Positions 56,454 to 64,000 of a stretch of DNA of 64,000 bases are shown here, piece by piece (positions within the stretch are counted from its first letter, which is position 1; the number at the start of each line of letters is the position of its first letter). The notes under the pieces are model-generated. The model saw only the letters and a program-made list of their open reading frames with translations. It was not told the DNA's origin and did not search any database. Origin of the DNA: VAZQ01 sp963753575 (lineage in GTDB: Bacteria > Pseudomonadota > Alphaproteobacteria > Rhizobiales > Xanthobacteraceae); NCBI GenBank assembly GCA_963753575.1, contig CAVWCR010000003.1, positions 2,914,001 through 2,978,000 on the forward strand. The letters are read 5' to 3'. A program made the position numbers and the translations under genes.

Positions 56454-56654
56454 ATGAACAACACGTCGATGTTCACCGCCGACCGCATGACCCACCTCAA
56501 GATCGTGGTGGTGTCGCTTGTTTGTGCGACTTTGGTGGCAGGCATTGGCGTGACCGCGCGCATGAGCGATGCGTCGAACGGGCGCCTGGAGGCGACCGTG
56601 ATCAAGGCCGGCGCGCCGATGACCGCCTCAAGCGAGATGACCCGAGTGCGCTGA
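56454..56654 (+). CDS. small single-pass protein
   Basis: The protein has 66 residues from ATG 56454 behind AAGGAGAGAGCC. One transmembrane or signal helix (LKIVVVSLVCATLVAGIGVT) precedes a short Ser/Ala/Thr tail. Similar MFTADRMTHLKIVVV proteins recur in Bradyrhizobium-type genomes. Function is unknown. Confidence 0.7.
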   Translation: MNNTSMFTADRMTHLKIVVVSLVCATLVAGIGVTARMSDASNGRLEATVIKAGAPMTASSEMTRVR

Positions 56655-56724
56655 GTACCCTCGATTTTTCAGTCCCCCCCAAACTCGGCTCGGCGTGCCT
56701 TTCGGCGCGCCAAATTTTTTTGCC

Positions 56725-57780
56725 CTATTCCTCGAACTGGGTGCCGTGCGGGGCTGGCTGGGGCTCGGACGGAGCCGAGGGTTCGGCCAAACCAAAGACG
56801 GCTGCCGGCTGCAGCTGCGGCGGCAGGCGGTCGGGCGCCAACCGCCAGGCGGCGATCAGACTGCCAAGCCCGAATGCCACGAAGGTCATGAACAGGGCGG
56901 CGATCCGCCAGCCTGCGCCGCCCCGACGCTCCCGGCCGTACGCAAGATGGCGCGGCAGCTCGACCGGCGCCAACAGCGGACCGCCGCGCAGGAGCGTCTC
57001 GGGCGCAGGCCACACTTCCGGCTCGACCAGTTCGGCCTCCGGTTCTGCCTCGTGCGCCCCTTCCGGTTCCGTCTTCTCCTCGCCCGGATGCACAATCGCC
57101 TCGGCGGCCTCGGCCAATAGCGATTCAGCTTGCCCTTCTGGGTGCGCTTCGGCCGGCCCCTCGCCGCTCACCTGCGCCAACACTTCGTTAGGCTGCTCCG
57201 CAGCCGCGCCGGACGGCTCGACGGGCGTCTCTGCCGCCTGCCGCTTCTCCGCCTCCAGCACGATTCCCGCGAGTTGCTGCTCGGGTGTGAGCGGCTCGCG
57301 CTCCGGCGCACTCTCGGCCTTTGAGTCGGGCTCCGGCTTGGATTCCAGCTTGGATTCAAGCTTGGACTCCAGCTTGGGCTCCGGCACCGGAACCGGCCTG
57401 GGCTCCGGTTTGGGCTCCGGTTTGGGCTCTGGCTCGGGCTTCAGATTGGATTCCAGCTTGGGCTCAAACTTTCTTTCCAACGCGGGCTGTGGCGGCTCAG
57501 GCTTCGGCTCGGCGACGAGCGGCAGCGATGGCGCGCGAGGGAGCGAAACGATGCCGAGCCGGCCTCTGATGCGCTCCCAGATCCTCTCGTCCGGCTCGAC
57601 TGGCTCCACCATCAGGTGCAACTCGCCAAGCCGACGCTCCCAGACACGCACCAGGTCGCGAAAGCCCTGATCGACGTCGATGAGAACGTTGGCGCGCGTG
57701 CGCTCATCCGGATCGAGCGTCCCGATCACGTACTCGGCCGCGAGCGCGCTGAGATCGTCCTCATTCAAAATGTCAGACAT
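56725..57780 (-). CDS. anti-sigma factor, RskA-like, with long Glu/Pro/Lys-rich linker
   Basis: The protein has 351 residues. The N-terminal anti-sigma part has ALAAEYVIGTLDPDERTRAN and VWERRLGELHLMVEPVEPDE. Residues about 95-165 are Glu-Pro-Lys repeats (KPEPEPKPEPKPEPRP, ESKLESKLESK). A single transmembrane helix lies near 305 (IAALFMTFVAFGLGSLIAAW). The external tail is only about 30 residues, shorter than usual. It overlaps the partner sigma gene by 16 bases. The repetitive coding DNA is a candidate for length variation. Confidence 0.85.
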   Translation of the reverse strand: MSDILNEDDLSALAAEYVIGTLDPDERTRANVLIDVDQGFRDLVRVWERRLGELHLMVEPVEPDERIWERIRGRLGIVSLPRAPSLPLVAEPKPEPPQPALERKFEPKLESNLKPEPEPKPEPKPEPRPVPVPEPKLESKLESKLESKPEPDSKAESAPEREPLTPEQQLAGIVLEAEKRQAAETPVEPSGAAAEQPNEVLAQVSGEGPAEAHPEGQAESLLAEAAEAIVHPGEEKTEPEGAHEAEPEAELVEPEVWPAPETLLRGGPLLAPVELPRHLAYGRERRGGAGWRIAALFMTFVAFGLGSLIAAWRLAPDRLPPQLQPAAVFGLAEPSAPSEPQPAPHGTQFEE

Positions 57781-58310
57781 TGCTCGATCTCTGACAGGCT
57801 GCTTCGAAGAGAAGCCTTGAGCTGGTTGGCCGGGGTGTCGAGCTTGACCGCGAGCTGGTCGCGCCTGAAGGCCCCGTAATAGGCAAGCAGCAGCATGCGC
57901 TGGCGGTCCGGCTCAAGCCGCCCGATGCAGGTGAGCAGGCGCTTGAGCTCTTCGGTCATTTCGCGCCGGGGCAGCACGCCAGGACTTTCAGCATCCGCAA
58001 TCTCAGGCTCGGCATCGGTCGAGGCCGCGTCGGAGCGGCGGGCGCGATCGATGGCGCGGCGGCGGGCGATCGCCACCATCCAGGCGAGCGGGCTGCCCAG
58101 ATTCGGATCGTACCGGGAGCCCTCCTGCCAGATCTGCAGATAGCTTTCCTCCATCACGTCGGCGGCGAGATCGTGCCGCCGCAGGATGCGCAACACCACG
58201 CCATAGAGCTTAGCGGACGTCGCGGCATATAGCTGCTCGAAAGCAGCCGAATCGCGCTTGCCGGAGGCGGCAAGCAGCCGCGAAATATCAATCGACGACA
58301 GTACCGCCAC
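57765..58310 (-). CDS. ECF sigma factor, SigK-like
   Basis: The protein has about 181 residues from GTG at 58310 behind AAGGGACGGGG; the frame runs back to a weak TTG at 58403. Region 2 is EQLYAATSAKLYGVVLRILR, then DVMEESYLQIWQEG and LAWMVAIARRRAIDRAR. Region 4 has RMLLLAYYGAFRRDQLAVKL and NQLKASLRSSLSEIE. It is paired with the anti-sigma gene downstream. It resembles the sigma at 25014, but the two sets are far apart and not close copies. Confidence 0.9.
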   Translation of the reverse strand: MAVLSSIDISRLLAASGKRDSAAFEQLYAATSAKLYGVVLRILRRHDLAADVMEESYLQIWQEGSRYDPNLGSPLAWMVAIARRRAIDRARRSDAASTDAEPEIADAESPGVLPRREMTEELKRLLTCIGRLEPDRQRMLLLAYYGAFRRDQLAVKLDTPANQLKASLRSSLSEIEQCLTF

Positions 58311-58473
58311 GGATGGCCCCGTCCCTTGTGCCCGCCCCGGTCGATTATGGCCGCGGCGGGCGCCGTTCGTCGAGACGGGATTACCATGAATGGTGGCACG
58401 CAAAAGGCCGCAGCCGGGCCGCCGAGCTGGCAGGCCGGGTAATCCGGGGAAAACGTACCGCCGAATGGACGCG

Positions 58474-58887
58474 TCAGGCGCGGGCGGGGCTTCGCATCAG
58501 ACCGATGGCGTCGAGGGCGGCCTGCTCGCGGGCAGCCTCTTCCTCGCGTTCGCGCATCTGGTCGCGCTCGTCGAGCAGTTCCACTTTCTTCATTTCCTCG
58601 AACGCTTCGCCGAGCATCGCCTTGGCTTCCTCAAGCTGGACGCGCAATTCGTCGGCGGAACGCTTGAGGTTGTCGCGCCGATTCATGGCGGCCTTGGCGT
58701 AGGTCGGATAAGCAAAGTGACCCGGATCATGGATCCCGGCTCGGTCCTGCTCGGTCTTGATCTCGCGCTCGAGGTCGACCGCCATGCGGTCGAACTCCGC
58801 GATCATGCCTTCGATCTGCGCAACCCGCCGGCGCTTCTCGTCAACCTGAAACTTCTTCAGACGGATGAGCGTCTCGCGTGACTTCAT
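58474..58887 (-). CDS. fliJ: flagellar export protein FliJ
   Basis: The protein has 137 residues from ATG 58887. It is a long charged coiled coil: MKSRETLIRLKKFQVDEKRR, then IAEFDRMAVDLEREIKTEQD and AKAMLGEAFEEMKKVELLDE. It matches FliJ, the stalk that links the FliI ATPase to FlhA. It follows fliI by about 127 bp on the same strand, the usual order. Confidence 0.88.
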   Translation of the reverse strand: MKSRETLIRLKKFQVDEKRRRVAQIEGMIAEFDRMAVDLEREIKTEQDRAGIHDPGHFAYPTYAKAAMNRRDNLKRSADELRVQLEEAKAMLGEAFEEMKKVELLDERDQMREREEEAAREQAALDAIGLMRSPARA

Positions 58888-59014
58888 CGAACTCATACTC
58901 CCCCGAAGTCCCCCATGCCTGGGACAGCCATGCCTGGGACGGCGCCCGTTCCGCCAATTGCCATACCTGGCAACCACCGCGGTCCGAGCCATCCAGCACC
59001 TTGGCAGCACAACG

Positions 59015-60340
59015 TTATTTTTCGGTTTCCGGGGTCCGTAAAATTTGCTCAAGACGTTGATATCCCTGCGCGAGGCTGGTTGATTCGTCCTTGGCTTGGC
59101 CGAGAAACTCCTCCAGCGGCCGGTGCAACGCGATCGCCTCGTCGACTTCCGCGCTCGATCCGGCCCGGTAGGCGCCAAGCCGGATGAGCTCCTCCATGTC
59201 GGCATAAGTCGCCATCACCTGCCGGGCGTGGGTGAGCAATGGCAGGTAGGCCTGGTCGGCCGCCTTCGGCATGGTGCGGGACACCGAGCGCAGAATATTG
59301 ATGGCGGGGTAGCGGCCACGTTCGGCGATCTGCCGCTCCATCACGATGTGTCCGTCGAGAATCGAGCGCACTGCGTCGGCGACCGGCTCATTGTGGTCGT
59401 CGCCCTCGACCAGCACCGTGAACAGGCCCGTGATGGTGCCCTGCCCGGTGCCCGGCCCGGCCCGTTCCAAGAGCCGCGGCAGCTCGGTGAAGACGGTCGG
59501 CGTAAAGCCCTTGGCGGTCGGCGGCTCGCCGGCCGAGAGCCCGATCTCGCGTTGCGCGATGGCGAAGCGGGTGACCGAGTCCATCAGCACCAGCACGTCC
59601 TTGTTGGCGTCGCGGAAGTATTCGGCGATCGCCAGGGTCAGATAGGCGGCCTGTCGGCGCATGAGGGCGGGCTCATCTGAGGTGGCGACCACCACCACCG
59701 AGCGTTTAAGCCCCTCCGGACCGAGGTCGTCCTGCAGGAATTCCTGCACCTCGCGGCCGCGCTCGCCAACCAAGCCGATGACCGACACGTGGGCCCCGAC
59801 GTTGCGCGCCAGCATCGACAGCAGCACCGACTTGCCGACGCCGGAGCCCGCGAAAATGCCCATGCGCTGGCCGCGGCAACAGGTGAGAAAGGTGTTGATC
59901 GCGCGCACGCCCAGGTCGAGCGGAGCGCCGACACGTTTGCGCGCGTGTGCAGGTGGCGGCGCGTTGCGGAAAGGATAAGGCGCCGGGCCAGCCGGCAGCG
60001 GCCCCTTGCCGTCGATCGGCTCGCCCATGGCGTTGACGACCCGGCCGAGCCAGCCCGGCGAGGGCCGTACCGCCGCAGCGGCGGCCACCACGACGGCCCG
60101 GCAGCCGCGCCGCACCCCTTCAAGCGGCCCGAACGGCATCAGCAGCGCATTTGCCCCCGAGAAACCCACCACCTCGCAGGGAATAGAGGGTGCGTTGCCG
60201 GTCTCGATCACCACCCGGGCGCCGACCGACATGGCATGAATCGGCCCCGCCACCTCGACCATGAGGCCGCGCACGCCGATCACGCGGCCATAGATCGCCA
60301 CGCCGTCGAGTTCGCCGATCTGGTCGGCCAGCGCCTTCAT
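59015..60340 (-). CDS. fliI: flagellum-specific ATPase FliI
   Basis: The protein has 441 residues. It has the Walker A GIFAGSGVGKSVLLSMLARN near 170, VIGLVGERGREVQEFLQDDL, Walker B VLVLMDSVTRFA, and the C-terminal GRYPAINILRSVSRTMPKA. The N-terminal beta barrel starts YGRVIGVRGLMVEVAGP. FliI energises flagellar export with FliH and FliJ. It is divergent from ctrA. Confidence 0.97.
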   Translation of the reverse strand: MKALADQIGELDGVAIYGRVIGVRGLMVEVAGPIHAMSVGARVVIETGNAPSIPCEVVGFSGANALLMPFGPLEGVRRGCRAVVVAAAAAVRPSPGWLGRVVNAMGEPIDGKGPLPAGPAPYPFRNAPPPAHARKRVGAPLDLGVRAINTFLTCCRGQRMGIFAGSGVGKSVLLSMLARNVGAHVSVIGLVGERGREVQEFLQDDLGPEGLKRSVVVVATSDEPALMRRQAAYLTLAIAEYFRDANKDVLVLMDSVTRFAIAQREIGLSAGEPPTAKGFTPTVFTELPRLLERAGPGTGQGTITGLFTVLVEGDDHNEPVADAVRSILDGHIVMERQIAERGRYPAINILRSVSRTMPKAADQAYLPLLTHARQVMATYADMEELIRLGAYRAGSSAEVDEAIALHRPLEEFLGQAKDESTSLAQGYQRLEQILRTPETEK

Positions 60341-60380
60341 ACCGCCGCTCCGCGCCCAATTACCTCAATTTTCACGGGCT

Positions 60381-60395
60381 TTAACGTCGTGTTTA
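60381..60395 (-). promoter_or_regulatory. candidate CtrA box upstream of fliI
   Basis: TTAA-N7-TTTA lies about 41 bp upstream of the fliI start, one mismatch from TTAA-N7-TTAA. It is a possible CtrA site in the divergent fliI/ctrA region; the whole 60341-60720 gap holds no gene. Confidence 0.4.
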
Positions 60396-60560
60396 CCCGC
60401 GTCGTTAATCATTGCGTCACCGTCCGAGGGACTGTCAGGCACAGGAGTGCCCGGCCAGGACGGAGGCTGCGAGACTTATGAATCGGCTAACCCCAATTCT
60501 TAACGCGGAACATGAACTAGTACTTGGCTAAAAAACCACTCTGATGCAATATCTTAGAGC

Positions 60561-60627
60561 GATTCGCTAGGATTTGCACAGAGGTTTCCGGATAACGGGA
60601 ATCAGGGTTTCGTTAACCATTGTTAGT
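60561..60627 (+). promoter_or_regulatory. ctrA upstream region with two GANTC sites and a TTAACC half-site
   Basis: GATTC at 60561-60565 and GAATC at 60599-60603 are potential CcrM methylation sites. TTAACC at 60613 is a CtrA half-site. In Caulobacter the ctrA P1 promoter carries GANTC and responds to methylation state and GcrA, and CtrA autoregulates P2. This region has the same ingredients. Confidence 0.5.
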
Positions 60628-60720
60628 TAGGTTATCGCGTCGGTTTGTCCCAATGCGTTTTCACGGGCCGCGGCCGCGGCGTGGCCGGCCAACGCCGACG
60701 CGGCGATGAAGGGGACTGGC

Positions 60721-61422
60721 ATGCGCGTCTTGCTGATTGAGGATGACAGCGCCACAGCTCAATCTATTGAGCTGATGCTCAAATCCGAAAGTTTCAATGT
60801 GTACACAACGGATCTGGGCGAAGAGGGCGTCGATCTCGGCAAGCTCTACGACTATGACATTATTCTCTTGGATCTAAATCTTCCCGACATGTCGGGATAC
60901 GAGGTGCTGCGTACCTTGCGCGTCTCCAAAGTGAAGACGCCCATACTGATTCTCTCCGGGCTTGCCGGCATCGAGGACAAGGTGCGCGGTCTAGGCTTCG
61001 GCGCCGACGACTACATGACCAAGCCGTTCCACAAGGACGAACTGGTCGCGCGTATTCACGCCATCGTGCGGCGCTCGAAAGGCCATGCGCAATCGGTGAT
61101 CCAGACCGGCGATCTCGTCGTCAACCTCGATACCAAGACGGTCGAGGTCGCAGGCGCCCGCGTGCATCTGACCGGCAAGGAATATCAGATGCTGGAGCTG
61201 CTTTCGCTGCGCAAAGGCACGACGCTCACCAAGGAGATGTTCCTCAATCATCTCTACGGCGGCATGGACGAGCCCGAGCTCAAGATCATCGACGTGTTCA
61301 TCTGCAAGCTGCGCAAGAAGCTCGCCAACGCCTCGAACGGCAAGAACTATATCGAGACCGTCTGGGGTCGCGGCTACGTGCTGCGCGAGCCGACCGACAG
61401 CGACGAAAAGATCTCGGCCTGA
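60721..61422 (+). CDS. ctrA: cell-cycle response regulator CtrA
   Basis: The protein has 233 residues, starting MRVLLIEDDSATAQSIELML. The receiver has Asp51 in IILLDLNLPDMSGYEVLRTL and the Lys motif DYMTKPFHKDELVARIHAIV. The winged-helix output has LTGKEYQMLELLSLRKGTTL, then GGMDEPELKIIDVFICKLRK and YIETVWGRGYVLREP. CtrA is the master cell-cycle regulator in alphaproteobacteria, binding TTAA-N7-TTAA and controlling flagellar and division genes. The upstream in-frame MKGTG is an unlikely start. Confidence 0.98.
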   Translation: MRVLLIEDDSATAQSIELMLKSESFNVYTTDLGEEGVDLGKLYDYDIILLDLNLPDMSGYEVLRTLRVSKVKTPILILSGLAGIEDKVRGLGFGADDYMTKPFHKDELVARIHAIVRRSKGHAQSVIQTGDLVVNLDTKTVEVAGARVHLTGKEYQMLELLSLRKGTTLTKEMFLNHLYGGMDEPELKIIDVFICKLRKKLANASNGKNYIETVWGRGYVLREPTDSDEKISA

Positions 61423-61456
61423 CGTATTTGCGGGCGCCCGCGGCGCCCTCCCCTGC

Positions 61457-61500
61457 ACGAACAATTTCGAACCCCGGCCCTTAAGGCCGGGGTTGTTCGT
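61457..61500 (+). terminator. hairpin after ctrA
   Basis: ACGAACAA pairs with TTGTTCGT and inside it ACCCCGGCC pairs with GGCCGGGGT around CTTAA. A long bubble separates the two parts. No long T-run follows, so it may be a processing or partial terminator hairpin. Confidence 0.7.
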
Positions 61501-61687
61501 TGTGGTCCACTGACCGACAAGAAATTGGAGACGACAAACACTCGGGAGGCATTGGGACGATATGCGGGCGAAGCGATCACAGGGCCGCCGACAGCAGGCT
61601 TGCAGAAATCGAATTTCGTTAACGAAATTTGAGGAATTCCGGACCGCCGTTTAACCGGCCGCAAGGTTACCCGCCTAGGGTCGGGCG

Positions 61688-62431
61688 ATGACCGCCGCCC
61701 TCGCCATCCGCAGCCTTTGCAAGCGCTTCGACCGCCCGGCGGTCGACGGCCTCGACCTCACGGTGCGCAGGGCTGAGTTCTACACGCTGCTCGGGCCGAA
61801 CGGCGCCGGCAAGACCACGACGCTTCGCATGGTGGCCGGGCTCCTGCGCCCCGACGCCGGCACGATCCACATCCACGGCATCGACGCGCTCGCCGATCCG
61901 GTCGCCGCCAAGCGCTGCGTCGCCTGGATCTCGGACGAGCCGATGATCTACGACAAGCTCACACCGCTGGAATATCTCGAATTTGTCGCCGGGCTGTGGG
62001 GCATCGCGGCGCGCGAAGCGCAGGAGCGCGCGCACGACCTGATTGAGTGGCTTGGTCTCTCGACGCATGCCAACGCGCGCTGCGAGGGACTCTCCAAGGG
62101 CATGCGCCAGAAGGTGGCGCTCGTCGGCGCGCTGGTGCACGACCCGAGCGTGATCATTCTCGACGAGCCGCTCACCGGCCTCGACGCCGGCTCCGCCCGG
62201 CAGGTCAAGAGCGTGCTGCGCGAGCGCGTCGCCCAAGGCGGCACCGTGATCATGACTACGCATATTCTCGAGGTGGCCGAGCGCATGGCCGACCGCATCG
62301 GCGTGATCGCAGCCGGCCGCCTGATCGCCCAGGGCACGCTGGAGGAGTTGCGCGGACAGGCCGGCCGCGGCGCGGCAAGCCTCGAAGATACGTTCCTGGC
62401 TCTCGTCGCCGAACAGGCTGCGGCGGCGTAA
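61688..62431 (+). CDS. ABC transporter ATP-binding protein
   Basis: The protein has 247 residues. Walker A is LLGPNGAGKTTTLRMVAGLL, the signature GLSKGMRQKVALVGALVHDP, Walker B VIILDEPLTGLDAG and the H-loop TTHILEVAERM. It is an exporter-type ABC ATPase of the CcmA/NatA class. The membrane partner follows 24 bp later. Confidence 0.95.
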   Translation: MTAALAIRSLCKRFDRPAVDGLDLTVRRAEFYTLLGPNGAGKTTTLRMVAGLLRPDAGTIHIHGIDALADPVAAKRCVAWISDEPMIYDKLTPLEYLEFVAGLWGIAAREAQERAHDLIEWLGLSTHANARCEGLSKGMRQKVALVGALVHDPSVIILDEPLTGLDAGSARQVKSVLRERVAQGGTVIMTTHILEVAERMADRIGVIAAGRLIAQGTLEELRGQAGRGAASLEDTFLALVAEQAAAA

Positions 62432-62455
62432 CGCGCGGCGGACACGGCGGCACTC

Positions 62456-64000
62456 ATGAGCCATCCCGGCACGCTCGTCTGGTTTGCGCGCCACGAATCG
62501 CGGCTCGCGTGGCGCGACTGGCTCGCCATGATGACGGCCGGCGGGCGCTGGCGAAAGCGATCGGTGACGATCGTCGGCATCGTCTTCCTGCTCGCCATGC
62601 ATCTCTTTGCGCTGTCGCTCGTCGGCCGCTTCGCCGACGTGGCCGAGCCCGACAAGCATACCCTCGTCGTCCTCACCGGTTGCGCGCTGCTGTCGTGGTC
62701 GCTGATGGTGTCGCAGGCGCTGGAGTTGGTGACGCGCGCGTTCTACACTCGCTCCGACCTCGACCTGATCCTGTCGTCGCCGGTTGCTGCCCGCAAGGTG
62801 TTCGCGGTGCGCATGGCCACGATGGCGCTCTCGATCACCGCCATGGCGCTGGTCGTGGCGGCGCCCTTCATCAACGTGTTGGCGATCCGTGGCGGGCCGC
62901 GCTGGCTCTGCGCCTATGGCGCGGTGGTGGCGTTCGCGGCCGCCGCCGCAGCCGTCGCGCTCGTGCTCACCGTCGCGCTGTTCCGCAGCATCGGCCCGCA
63001 ACGCACGCGCCTTATCGCCCAGATCGTGGCGGCCGTGATCGGCGCGGCCTTCGTGATCGGCCTGCAGGTCGTCGCCATCTTCTCGACCAACTCGATGCTG
63101 GTGAGCGGAGCGATGTCGCGCTACGCGGTGCTCGGATCGGACACTGCCGTGGCACTCGCGCCCGACGTCGAAAGTCTCCTGTGGTGGCCGGCGCGTGCGG
63201 CGCTGGGCGACGTCAGCGCGCTCATCGCCGTGCTGGTCGCGAGCCTCACCCTGCTCGCGGCCGCAATCCTGACTACCTCGCGCGGCTTCGCCGATCATGT
63301 CATCGCGGCGACCGGCGTTGCGCATGCGGCGCCACGACGCACCGTCGCGGCCCGCGCGTTCCGGCAGGCTTCGCCCAAGAGCATACTGCGGCGCAAGGAA
63401 TGGACGCTGCTCAAGCGCGACCCGTGGCTGGTCTCGCAGTCGCTGATGCAACTCCTTTATCTGTTCCCGCCGGCGCTGCTCCTTTGGCGGAGCTGGGGGA
63501 CGGGCGGCAACGCCGGCGCCCTGATCGTGCCGGTGCTGGTGATGGCGGCGGGGCAGCTTGCGGGCGGGCTCGCCTGGCTTGCGATCTCGGGCGAGGACGC
63601 GCCCGATCTGGTTGCAACCGCGCCGATCACGGCGCGACAGATTGTGCACGCCAAGGTCGAAGCGGTGCTGGGCGTCATCGCGCTTGTGTTCGGACCGTTC
63701 GTGCTTGCACTCACCTTCCTGTCCGCTTGGGTGGCGCTCGTCGCCGCAGCCGGCGTCTTGGTCGCGGCCGGCGCCGCCACCGCGATCCAGCTCTGGTTCC
63801 GCGCGCAGGCCAAGCGCAGCCACTTCCGGCGCCGGCAGACGTCGTCGCGCGTTGCAACTTTTGCGGAAGCGTTCTCCTCGATCGCCTGGGCGGCGACCGC
63901 CGCGCTCGCGGCGGCCGGCACACTTTTCGCGCTCGTGCCCGCCGCATTCGCGCTTCTCGTGCTTATGGGCGCGCGCCGGCTCTGCCCGCGCGCGGCGTAA
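62456..64000 (+). CDS. ABC exporter membrane protein
   Basis: The protein has 514 residues, ending in TAA at the last base of the window. It has at least ten hydrophobic segments. A central cytosolic segment (SPKSILRRKEWTLLKRDPWL) and two repeated motifs resemble ABC-2-like permeases. It pairs with the ATPase gene immediately upstream and shows no known substrate. Confidence 0.88.
   Translation: MSHPGTLVWFARHESRLAWRDWLAMMTAGGRWRKRSVTIVGIVFLLAMHLFALSLVGRFADVAEPDKHTLVVLTGCALLSWSLMVSQALELVTRAFYTRSDLDLILSSPVAARKVFAVRMATMALSITAMALVVAAPFINVLAIRGGPRWLCAYGAVVAFAAAAAAVALVLTVALFRSIGPQRTRLIAQIVAAVIGAAFVIGLQVVAIFSTNSMLVSGAMSRYAVLGSDTAVALAPDVESLLWWPARAALGDVSALIAVLVASLTLLAAAILTTSRGFADHVIAATGVAHAAPRRTVAARAFRQASPKSILRRKEWTLLKRDPWLVSQSLMQLLYLFPPALLLWRSWGTGGNAGALIVPVLVMAAGQLAGGLAWLAISGEDAPDLVATAPITARQIVHAKVEAVLGVIALVFGPFVLALTFLSAWVALVAAAGVLVAAGAATAIQLWFRAQAKRSHFRRRQTSSRVATFAEAFSSIAWAATAALAAAGTLFALVPAAFALLVLMGARRLCPRAA

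Overview
The window looks like chromosome of a GC-rich alphaproteobacterium of the order Hyphomicrobiales, closest in style to Bradyrhizobium, Rhodopseudomonas, Pseudolabrys or Rhodoplanes. Pointers are the CtrA/SciP/FlbD cell-cycle and flagellar regulators, a Rhizobiales-type FliK-FlgD-FliFGHN order, a DUF2336 protein, a PmtA-type phospholipid methyltransferase, and short proteins (DUF1153, DUF2852, DOMON-like) common in that order. The assignment is inferred from protein families, not from a search.

Layout. 1-3.9 kb is an AT-richer patch with a deoxyribosyltransferase-like protein, a cyclase-family hydrolase and a lone VirD4/TraD-like ATPase, ending at an elongator tRNA-Met whose 3' end faces the patch: a probable island remnant. 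4-8.8 kb holds a CocE/NonD hydrolase, pmtA and mnmA. 9-17.6 kb is a flagellar and cell-cycle block: fliK, flgD, sciP, fliF, fliG, fliH, fliN, flbD. 17.7-24.9 kb holds an atypical SDR, minDE, a DUF2336 protein, a VanX-type dipeptidase and an orphan ABC substrate-binding protein. 25-27.2 kb is an ECF sigma, anti-sigma and fasciclin-domain set, followed by flhA. 30-32.1 kb is a minus-strand group of small membrane or metal-binding proteins under another ECF sigma factor. 32.4-38.3 kb is miscellaneous metabolism, including MFS, NTF2-like, DOMON-like, NamZ and DUF2541 proteins.

38.6-42 kb carries the most unusual structure. asnS is intact, but its last 364 bp are repeated about 2 kb away. Between the copies lies a compact three-gene minus-strand operon: a DUF3800 protein, a 48-residue protein, and a pentapeptide-repeat protein ending in an RNA polymerase alpha C-terminal domain. 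42-56 kb holds an internally deleted FAD oxidoreductase, an MBL-fold protein, a redox group (AhpD-like, TetR, peroxiredoxin, GST, 4Fe-4S protein), a TauD-type dioxygenase, a TPR/TAXI/TagO-like operon and an MFS protein. 56.4-64 kb has a second SigK-type sigma/anti-sigma pair, fliJ-fliI, ctrA and an ABC exporter pair.

How it fits together. ctrA, sciP, flbD and most of a flagellar basal body/export set share the window. CtrA-like boxes lie upstream of sciP, fliF, flhA and fliI, and a 40-bp promoter module is shared by fliF and flhA. Several conserved genes are broken by single-base indels that fall on, or would recreate, GANTC, the site of the alphaproteobacterial methylase CcrM. This looks more like base-calling error at methylated sites than gene decay, so those genes are best read as intact.
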